Of a stretch of DNA of 27,065 nt, positions 16,276 through 21,715 are shown one piece after another (within the stretch, counting starts at the first letter, position 1; the number at the start of each line of letters is the position of its first letter). The notes beneath the pieces were generated by a model. It did no database searches. It was not told the DNA's origin and saw nothing but the letters and a program-made list of their open reading frames with translations. This DNA is from a virus: the IMG/VR virus record IMGVR_UViG_3300035145_000192, positions 1 to 27,065 of that record; one strand, given 5' to 3'. Made by a program: the position numbers and the translations under genes.

Positions 16276-16903
16276 AACTAACCTTCCTGGCTATTGGCAT
16301 ATCTGCATGACGCGCTCTGCGGTCTGCTTCTTGAATACTCTGCTGGAACAAGGTGCCGTACACCTGTGCAGCGCCGAAATCTGTCCACTCTTTACTGGGC
16401 AGACGTAAGAGACGAAACAACGTCCCCTGGATAATTGCTTCTCGGTAGTCCGTCATAACATCGTCGTCGCAAGACCTAGATGTATATGTGGGCTTCAACT
16501 GCGCGCGCAGTATTACTGACGAGGATTTCGTTTCGTTTGGAACTGGCACAAGCCAGAAAGTAGATTGATTAACTTTGACGAAGTAGTCGGGCTCGCCAGC
16601 GTTATCGGCATCACGCCACTTCGGTACACGCTGCTCTAACAGCCCGGTCGAAATTGGCTCTAGGTCATTCCCTTTATAGACCACCCACATGATCTTATGA
16701 ACGACCGTCCCGCTCGGGGGCTCTAAGTCATACTCAAAGATATTAGCGACCGTAGTTACTGGATCTAACTCCTGCTGATACACGGGCGCTTTCTCGCACA
16801 GCTCGATAGCTGCTGCCCGAATGTTGCTTTCTATAAGGGTGTCAGGGCACCCCGGCACCATCGGTATGATCTCTGGTAAGAGCGCTTCGTATCTAATAGC
16901 CAC
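16214..16903 (-). CDS. Head-tail adaptor/connector-like protein (229 aa)
   Basis: The N-terminal helical stretch (YEALLPEIIPMVPGCPDTLI) is followed by SNIRAAAIELCEKAPVYQQE, beta-rich FEYDLEPPSGTVVHKIMWVVY, PDYFVKVNQSTFWLVPVPN and ILRAQLKPTY. A helix with DYREAIIQGTLFRLLRLP comes next, and the C-terminus is basic (KVSYGGVYRSHKFQRNRYGR). This order, seen in proteins encoded just after capsid genes, suggests an adaptor or nozzle-type component between portal and tail. It may be distantly related to the next gene upstream. The start is GTG at 16903, six bases after the previous stop, with only a weak G-rich ribosome site. The next ATG would remove 14 residues of the conserved-looking start. The family name is uncertain. 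Confidence 0.65.
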   Translation of the reverse strand: MAIRYEALLPEIIPMVPGCPDTLIESNIRAAAIELCEKAPVYQQELDPVTTVANIFEYDLEPPSGTVVHKIMWVVYKGNDLEPISTGLLEQRVPKWRDADNAGEPDYFVKVNQSTFWLVPVPNETKSSSVILRAQLKPTYTSRSCDDDVMTDYREAIIQGTLFRLLRLPSKEWTDFGAAQVYGTLFQQSIQEADRRARHADMPIARKVSYGGVYRSHKFQRNRYGREIK

Positions 16904-16909
16904 CGGCTA

Positions 16910-17611
16910 TTACCCCGCTACTGCTGTAGTTAAATTAGGGTTGGCTCTACTTTCGGTGTTTGGTGTGGTAATCAGATCTACCTGCCCTTTTCCAGTCAAA
17001 GACTGCAAGAACAACTGGTAGTGCCCGTTGGCACGCTGAGAGTTACCTGCGTACTCGGCGTCTTTCAGGTATGCCTGATACAGCACGTAGTTCATGACCG
17101 CGTTGGCGTAAATGTCAGGAATAGATAGGTTGTCGCTGGCCGTGACAGCTGCGGGGTTCGCAGAGTAGACAATCTCTATGTAGGAGTTACCACTTACGCC
17201 CGGGTATACGTAAAAATTGCGCGGGTTCTGCTCATCGTAAATGTAGTGCTTGACCTCTGCGCCATGAGCCGCATCACCTGAAACGGTCGGGTCATGCCAG
17301 TTAGGTACTTGAGCATCTAGGATCTCACGGCTAACAAGACGGATAGATCGGCCACCCGTCCCCCCTGACGATGCTGACATGTTTCTAACTACTCGCAGCA
17401 AGCGATTGCCAGCGCTAGGGATTTCCTGCTTGGTCCCCGTTGCAAGGGTCACAGTAGCGTTTACGGCGCTTGCATCTGGCTTTAAAAGAGCGATTTCACG
17501 CTGTGCGTCGTTGACCCAAAAAACCAGCTCTGATTCTGGCCATCGGATATTAGAGGTGTCCTGCAGGGTAGTCTCTACTCTTGTAAGGACGCTAGCTACC
17601 GTAACGCTCAT
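16910..17611 (-). CDS. Phage adaptor protein, DUF6682-like (233 aa)
   Basis: It opens with ASVLTRVETTLQDTSNIRWP then ESELVFWVNDAQREIALLKP, the motif I associate with DUF6682/phage adaptor proteins. Next come ATGTKQEIPSAGNRLLRVVRN, a predicted beta sheet with YIYDEQNPRNFYVYPGVSGN, and a C-terminal helix (IYANAVMNYVLYQAYLKDAE) followed by GNSQRANGHYQLFLQSLTGK. Such proteins bind below the portal and connect head to tail. The ATG has a strong AAGGAGAG site. The gene is 12 bases downstream of the 115-aa gene in the unit that follows the capsid terminator. It is soluble, with no signal or membrane segment. Confidence 0.75.
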   Translation of the reverse strand: MSVTVASVLTRVETTLQDTSNIRWPESELVFWVNDAQREIALLKPDASAVNATVTLATGTKQEIPSAGNRLLRVVRNMSASSGGTGGRSIRLVSREILDAQVPNWHDPTVSGDAAHGAEVKHYIYDEQNPRNFYVYPGVSGNSYIEIVYSANPAAVTASDNLSIPDIYANAVMNYVLYQAYLKDAEYAGNSQRANGHYQLFLQSLTGKGQVDLITTPNTESRANPNLTTAVAG

Positions 17612-17623
17612 TGAAACTCTCCT

Positions 17624-17971
17624 TTATGAGTTAAGGGCTTGCTGCCAAGCCTCTTCACGTTCATTCGTGGGTACTGTGCGTCCTGCGTACTTGTTAACAG
17701 CGGTAGCTTTTGGCGTTCCGTCTGCTTTGAAATCATCGGGATTAGCCGTATTGATGATTTCATCCATAACCTCGACCAGCGGCTTCTGATCTTCTGCGGG
17801 TGGCTCTGACTCAACTTCTGGCGTCGGAGCATCCCCTACAATTTCTGCGCCCATAGTTAAAGCGATCTTTCCAATCTCATCGCCAACTTCTCGTGGCACA
17901 CCGGCTTCAAACAGCACTACGGCCCCAGATAGCATGGCTACCCTAAGAGGCTCTTTGCTAACAATCTTCAT
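17624..17971 (-). CDS. Unknown head-associated protein downstream of capsid (115 aa)
   Basis: The N-terminus (MKIVSKEPLRVAMLSGAVVL then FEAGVPREVGDEIGKIALTMG) looks like a small beta/alpha unit. A Pro/Glu-rich acidic linker (about 50-65) leads to a C-terminal motif DDFKADGTPKATAVNKYAGR followed by TVPTNEREEAWQ. From memory, that second motif recurs in small phage proteins located directly after capsid genes, with no assigned function. AAGGA precedes the ATG. The gene begins just past the capsid terminator, so it is probably expressed by read-through at lower level than capsid. A role in head completion is only a positional inference. Confidence 0.7.
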   Translation of the reverse strand: MKIVSKEPLRVAMLSGAVVLFEAGVPREVGDEIGKIALTMGAEIVGDAPTPEVESEPPAEDQKPLVEVMDEIINTANPDDFKADGTPKATAVNKYAGRTVPTNEREEAWQQALNS

Positions 17972-17984
17972 GAGTTTTCCTTAG

Positions 17985-18008
17985 AAAAAAGGCCCCCCGA
18001 AGGGGGCC
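17985..18008 (-). terminator. Intrinsic terminator after major capsid gene
   Basis: On the minus strand GGCCCCC-TTCG-GGGGGCC forms a perfect 7-bp GC stem with a cUUCGg tetraloop (18008-17991), followed directly by six T (17990-17985). It starts 7 bases after the capsid stop codon. This is the clearest terminator in the window and should make the capsid mRNA 3' end, with read-through feeding the connector genes. Confidence 0.92.
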
Positions 18009-18015
18009 ATGGACC

Positions 18016-19161
18016 TTACTGAGCGGTATCGAGGCAGACGACTCCGAAGTCTTCTACGCCGCCGTTGATGTCAGCGTTGTACTTAGGCTTGCGAAGACCG
18101 AAGATCTTGCCTACCGAAATACCCAGCTGATTACCGTAGTCGAAGGTATCTTCTACGATCTCAGGCAGACCAATGTCAGCCATAGCCAGCGCCTGAGCAC
18201 CTACAAACAGAGCTCGTGCACCAGTTACGTCTGCATCAGCACCCCACTTGTAGCCAGCAGCACCAGCGTTAGAGGAAGTACCAGTCGTAGCACCTTCAGT
18301 TGAGAAGACGTGACGGAACTCGTGGACCATTACGCCATCAACCATCAGGCTTGAAGAACCAGCAAACAACTCGTTGCTAGGACCACGGACACCTGCGTTA
18401 CGGACGTTAGCCAGGAAGTCTGAGTCGAGCTTCAGATCAGCCATTTGCTGCGGGGTAACAAACAGGTGGAACACCTCTTGGTTTCCAGCAGCACGCATGC
18501 CACGGATGTAGTTGTCTTTGGCGTATGCCTTGAGCTCTACAATGTGACGGTAAGCCAGCTTGTCAGTGGCTGTAACAGCAGTAGTGTCGCCTGCAGCCAA
18601 AGTCGTGCCGCTAACTCGACGGTGTCGGTTAGTAGTGGGAGCAGACACGTCTGAAGCAAACTCCAGGTCTACCAACTCGTGACCAGCAGATGACGAAGTA
18701 GTTCGCAGCGCACCGTTAGTCTTGTGAGTATAAGCAACACCAGACAGAGTCAGGAACGCCAGCTGGTCGATACGATCAGCCATTGCGTAAGCCAGCATGT
18801 CGCGCGAAGTCTCACGGAAGTTAACGATCGTCTTCTGATCAGCAACTCGGCCCGCGATACGGTTTGCGAAACGCAGCTGGTCCAGCTCAATGGTGATGTC
18901 ATACGCGCGGAGGGCTTCTTCGTTGCCTTCCAGCGTGTTGTCACCAGTGATACCGTCTCCAGTCATGTCAGCAAGCAAGGTCAGGTTCGCCTTGGTGCCT
19001 TTCTCTGACTTAGTGAGCTCAGTAATGCGCTGAACAGCGGCGTTCTGGCCGGTTCCAGCAAACTGGTTAACAAAAGAAGCGTTGCGGGCAACGCGCCAAA
19101 AATCACGGGACCACGCCTGAAGCTGGTCGCCCGTGAGGGTTCCGAAATTAGTAGTAGCCAT
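18016..19161 (-). CDS. Major capsid protein, N4-gp56/DUF4043 type (381 aa)
   Basis: The N-terminus MATTNFGTLTGDQLQAWSRD is followed by FWRVARNASFVNQFAGTGQN, then TELTKSEKGTKANLTLLADM and TGDGITGDNTLEGNEEALRA. That order is characteristic, from memory, of N4-gp56-family (DUF4043) HK97-fold capsid proteins. Further on, LRFANRIAGRVADQKTIVNF, a capsid-like FHLFVTPQQMADLKLD loop and DTFDYGNQLGISVGKIFGLRKPKY support full length. The start ATG has GGGAG 7 bases upstream. The gene has its own 251-bp leader with a predicted promoter and hairpins and ends on a strong terminator. It is therefore set up as a separately controlled, highly expressed transcription unit. It assembles the icosahedral head around the acidic scaffold-like protein. 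Confidence 0.92.
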   Translation of the reverse strand: MATTNFGTLTGDQLQAWSRDFWRVARNASFVNQFAGTGQNAAVQRITELTKSEKGTKANLTLLADMTGDGITGDNTLEGNEEALRAYDITIELDQLRFANRIAGRVADQKTIVNFRETSRDMLAYAMADRIDQLAFLTLSGVAYTHKTNGALRTTSSSAGHELVDLEFASDVSAPTTNRHRRVSGTTLAAGDTTAVTATDKLAYRHIVELKAYAKDNYIRGMRAAGNQEVFHLFVTPQQMADLKLDSDFLANVRNAGVRGPSNELFAGSSSLMVDGVMVHEFRHVFSTEGATTGTSSNAGAAGYKWGADADVTGARALFVGAQALAMADIGLPEIVEDTFDYGNQLGISVGKIFGLRKPKYNADINGGVEDFGVVCLDTAQ

Positions 19162-19412
19162 TTGGGTTCTCCCTTAATAGGCATAAAAATATTGGCGGCA
19201 AAAGCCACCGTTCTTAGCCGACTTAAAGGAGCGGCTAATCCGTACCCCGTATCGTGAGGCGACGAACTAGCGCTGTTTTACGAGGTGCGACCTCGGCTTC
19301 TTTAACGCCTGTGCAGGCGAAGACGTTTTTAGCGTGATCGACACGATCAGTTATCGTACTGATAGACGAATGCTACTGTGATATTAGCGTGGGTAATACC
19401 CAAACGCAAGAT
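19162..19412 (-). other. Structured 251-bp capsid leader, five hairpins
   Basis: No gene with a credible start was found here. In transcription order the region carries the promoter-like dyad (19381-19409) and then five inverted repeats. They are TGATCG-N3-CGATCA (19349-19335), CGCCTGCACAGGCG (19319-19306), CGAGGT-CGC-ACCTCG (19295-19281), TTAGCCG-N11-CGGCTAA (19238-19214) and GGTGGC-TTTT-GCCGCC (19209-19194). The last stem contains a G-U wobble that pairs only in the minus-strand RNA, and it is followed by AATATTTTT. The stems could stabilise, process or attenuate the capsid mRNA. A 45-codon frame without any start (19238-19372) is described in the findings. Confidence 0.7.
19381..19409 (-). 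promoter_or_regulatory. Predicted capsid promoter with dyad near-copy
   Basis: Minus strand TTGCGT (19409-19404), 17 bp, TAATAT (19386-19381). A near-perfect dyad overlaps it: GTATTA-N7-TAATAT, with one arm base changed from the two perfect copies. It lies immediately after the stop of the 156-aa gene. The predicted transcript would have a leader of about 210 nt before the capsid ATG. Confidence 0.55.
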
Positions 19413-19883
19413 CTATGGTGCCGACTTTATAATCAAAAAGACGCCATAAATTACGGCCCCACTAAACGCTAAAGCTAAAATGCTAAAAATAGAATCAAGC
19501 AGTAAACGTCTACGTCTCCTTTGCTTATAAATTGCTTCTTCGCGCTTCTTCTTGATAGAGCGCCGCAGCATTATCATTTCTTGGTAGGTCTCTACTCCAT
19601 ACGCCCAAACAATAAGTTCGCGAATTTGTTTTTCTTGTTCTTCGAGTTTCTTTTTAGCGATTACGCTGTTTAATGCTTGCTGTTCAACGGTATCGCCATC
19701 AAACAGCTTTTTAAAGATGCCTGGATTTTCAGCTTCCTGTTCTGCCTCTTTAATATCAGCTGCAAACGAATACCACTGCCCTAGTTTTTGGGCAACGTGT
19801 TCTATTTCAGCCCCCTTATTTACTAGCGTCTGTATACCCTTGAAGGTTGTAGACGCCATAGCGATCATTGATAGGGGGTCCAT
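19413..19883 (-). CDS. Unknown C-tail-anchored membrane protein before capsid (156 aa)
   Basis: The protein starts MDPLSMIAMASTTFKGIQTL. It then has a charged helical region with KLGQWYSFAADIKEAEQEAE and a predicted coiled coil (about 74-120: KKKLEEQEKQIREL then MLRRSIKKKREEAI). A very basic patch (KQRRRRRLLLD) follows, and one C-terminal transmembrane segment (about 130-152, FSILALAFSGAVIYGVFLII). The positive patch before the membrane segment predicts the bulk in the cytoplasm. I recall similar small proteins with a TM end in structural regions of marine phages, without a known role. The start ATG follows the preceding stop by three bases. It could be a virion, ejection or membrane-assembly factor, but none of these is shown. 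Confidence 0.7.
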   Translation of the reverse strand: MDPLSMIAMASTTFKGIQTLVNKGAEIEHVAQKLGQWYSFAADIKEAEQEAENPGIFKKLFDGDTVEQQALNSVIAKKKLEEQEKQIRELIVWAYGVETYQEMIMLRRSIKKKREEAIYKQRRRRRLLLDSIFSILALAFSGAVIYGVFLIIKSAP

Positions 19884-19886
19884 AAC

Positions 19887-20282
19887 TCACCGATAACGTG
19901 AGGTCTTCTTAGCAATATTTTTAGGCTGCTTAGAAAACTGTTTACCCTTCCTGGTATCTTCGCGCTTCTTCCTAGAAGTTGCTGCGTACTCTTTTTTACT
20001 TAGCGCGTCTCTTGCTTTCTTCGGTAAGTACCGCTCGCCGGTAGCCTTGCTACCCTGTGTGCTGTTCTTCCCGCTTTTGGTGCCCCATTTCTCCTTTGTC
20101 CACTTGGACAAGGACTTTTGTGCTTTGGTTTTAGCACCTGAATAACCGCCTCCAGCCTTTTTGTATCGTTGAGTAGCAAGCTGCGCCTTCCTAGCGCTCC
20201 ATTGCCCCGGTTTACCACCTTTTGAGCCAGCTTTTACCGCTGCGACAATGCGCTTCCACTTCGCCTCGTCAGTGCGAGCCAT
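19887..20282 (-). CDS. Lysine-rich DUF5872-like protein (131 aa)
   Basis: It opens MARTDEAKWKRIVAAVKAGS, then GGKPGQWSARKAQLATQRYK. The core AQKSLSKWTKEKWGTKSGKN then GERYLPKKARDALSKKEYAA fits a small domain I recall as DUF5872, also present in marine viruses and large algal viruses. The basic tail (REDTRKGKQFSKQPKNIAKK) makes the whole protein strongly positive. The ATG overlaps the stop of the 30-codon gene (TAATG). Neighbours are other basic small proteins, the scaffold-like gene and the capsid gene. Nucleic-acid binding in the head or a role in assembly is suggested by charge only; no enzyme motif is visible. Confidence 0.7.
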   Translation of the reverse strand: MARTDEAKWKRIVAAVKAGSKGGKPGQWSARKAQLATQRYKKAGGGYSGAKTKAQKSLSKWTKEKWGTKSGKNSTQGSKATGERYLPKKARDALSKKEYAATSRKKREDTRKGKQFSKQPKNIAKKTSRYR

Positions 20283-20374
20283 TAGTACTTCTTCTTGGCC
20301 TTAGCCTTCGCTTTTTTCTTAGCTGGGGCCTTCTTTTTGCCTCGCTTTGCGCTACAAGGTTTTCCGTCGTGCAT
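20282..20374 (-). CDS. 30-aa lysine-rich peptide (histone-tail-like)
   Basis: This small frame is easily missed. ATG at 20374 has GGGAGC five bases upstream. The gene lies two bases after the 103-aa stop, and its own stop overlaps the next start (TAATG), so it is locked into the operon. The product begins MHDGKPCSAKRG and then is almost only Lys and Ala (KKKAPAKKKAKAKAKKKY), with 15 lysines and one arginine in 30 residues. It resembles the tails of histone H1 or bacterial H1-like proteins. It may bind phage DNA or RNA; this is inferred from charge. The single Cys is its only other feature. Confidence 0.72.
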   Translation of the reverse strand: MHDGKPCSAKRGKKKAPAKKKAKAKAKKKY

Positions 20375-20376
20375 GA

Positions 20377-20688
20377 TTAGCTCCCTTTCTTCCATTTAGT
20401 GGACTTGGATTTCGTCTTACTGGGGGACCACTTGACCTTGTCCGCCCAATAAGCCGCTGACATCTTTCCTTTCGAGATATTTTTGGCATGGCGCGACTTA
20501 AACGCCTTGCGCTGACCAACTGTCTGGTTGGTCTTGACCCCCTGCTGACCAAAACGGATGGTTTTGACCTGATCGCCCTCTTTAGCGACCACAATGTGGG
20601 ACTTAGTTGGGTGAGAGGGGGTGCGCTTGGGCTTGTTGAAACCCGATACACCTGCTCTCGCGAGTCGGGGGTCTTTTTCTCTGGCCAT
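20377..20688 (-). CDS. Conserved-looking basic phage protein (103 aa)
   Basis: The protein MAREKDPRLARAGVSGFNKP then KRTPSHPTKSHIVVAKEGDQ, VKTIRFGQQGVKTNQTVGQR, KAFKSRHAKNISKGKMSAAY and W-A-D-K-V-KWSP has the look of a family I have seen often in marine phages without function. From SRHAKN to the end it is Lys/Ser-rich. The pattern FKSRHAKNI...SAAYWADKVKW could fold as a small metal-free nucleic-acid-binding unit, but no cysteines are present. The ATG overlaps the scaffold-like stop (TAATG), with AGGAGA about ten bases upstream. It is the first of three consecutive basic genes between scaffold and capsid. Confidence 0.75.
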   Translation of the reverse strand: MAREKDPRLARAGVSGFNKPKRTPSHPTKSHIVVAKEGDQVKTIRFGQQGVKTNQTVGQRKAFKSRHAKNISKGKMSAAYWADKVKWSPSKTKSKSTKWKKGS

Positions 20689-21704
20689 TACAAGAGATCT
20701 CCTCGTAATCGTTTAATCGTTGCCTCTGGAAGCGCGTTAAATTCGTCTTCCGTCATAGTGCTGATGTCCAGGGCCTTTTCGCCGCGGGCCGCAGAGCTTT
20801 CACCGGGCAGTTCCGGTGGTTGCGACTTCGCTGCGTTAAGCTTTTTGTTTACTTCGGCGCGTTTTTTGGCAACTTCGTCCTGCACGGGCGCAGCAGACTG
20901 CGTCAAAGTCGACTCTTGCGGAGCTTCTTGGGCCAAATCGTGATCTTTAATGACAAACTTGGCTGCTTTAGACAGTGCGTCTACCGCATCAAAGCCCTGT
21001 ACGATGAAAGCGTCACGCAAATCGATAACTTCTTGCGTGTAATCCGCGTTGTATTCGGCAGAATTCTGGTCAAATACCGGAAAATTCGCCTCTAGCTCGT
21101 TTGCAGCGGCTTGTAACGCAGTAGCTTGTGCATTTTGTGACACGGTCTGCTGCATTTTTTGGCTCATGTCGAACTCAAGCTGCGTTTTTTCCGCAGTTCG
21201 GATCTCTTGACGCAGTCGTACCGCCTCTGCTTCCTTACCGTCGAGCACTAAATTCATGTACTCGCGCTCTTTGGCGTCAAAGTCGTAAGCGTCAGGTGCG
21301 TCCGCAGGGGGTTCCTGCGCTTTTTTCATGTCTTCTACCTGCTTCTGCAGGGCTTTTTGCTTCGCAAGCACCTCATCTAGACGCGATTTCGGCACCATCG
21401 GCTTATCTTTAGTAACGTCGGGCTCTGGGGCGGGCTCCGGCTCTGCTTCTTCGGCAACTACCTCCTCGGTTTCTTCGGCTACTGGCTCCTCTTCAACAGC
21501 CTCTTCCTCCGTTTCTCCCTCTACTTCTTCCTCGGCTTCAGCAACAACCTCCTCTTGCACCTCTTCCTCGGCTTCGGCAACCGGCTCCTCGCCAAGCCCA
21601 AAGTTCAAATCAAGTGCCTCTTCCTGCTCGGTGCTCTTGTCAGCGCCGGGCATTACGTCAAACACTTCGTCGAACTGATTGTTTGGGGTTTCTTCCTTTG
21701 CCAT
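20688..21704 (-). CDS. Acidic scaffold-like protein (338 aa)
   Basis: Residues 25-100 are extremely Glu-rich (for example EAEEEVQEEVVAEAEEEVEG). Next come KPMVPKSRLDEVLAKQKALQ with a predicted coiled coil (about 108-130), and helical charged sequence with DAYDFDAKEREYMNLVLDGK and QEVIDLRDAFIVQGFDAVDA. The C-terminus ends TEDEFNALPEATIKRLRGDL, a motif I associate with capsid scaffold proteins of portal-linked gene clusters. Position between portal and capsid genes, acidity and coiled-coil content all fit a scaffolding protein that directs procapsid assembly. A ribosome site AGGAGA lies seven bases before the ATG. No protease domain is seen. Confidence 0.8.
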   Translation of the reverse strand: MAKEETPNNQFDEVFDVMPGADKSTEQEEALDLNFGLGEEPVAEAEEEVQEEVVAEAEEEVEGETEEEAVEEEPVAEETEEVVAEEAEPEPAPEPDVTKDKPMVPKSRLDEVLAKQKALQKQVEDMKKAQEPPADAPDAYDFDAKEREYMNLVLDGKEAEAVRLRQEIRTAEKTQLEFDMSQKMQQTVSQNAQATALQAAANELEANFPVFDQNSAEYNADYTQEVIDLRDAFIVQGFDAVDALSKAAKFVIKDHDLAQEAPQESTLTQSAAPVQDEVAKKRAEVNKKLNAAKSQPPELPGESSAARGEKALDISTMTEDEFNALPEATIKRLRGDLL

Positions 21705-21715
21705 GTGGCAATCTC

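Noticed and set aside
16738-16762. GATATTAGCG, the same first ten bases as the 19380 plus-strand element
   Set aside because: It is inside the 229-aa gene and the second arm TAATA is absent, so it is likely to be chance.
18981-19208. 75-codon minus-strand frame overlapping the capsid start
   Set aside because: It is a shifted frame of the capsid gene with Arg/Leu/Ser-rich shadow composition and no ribosome site at 19208.
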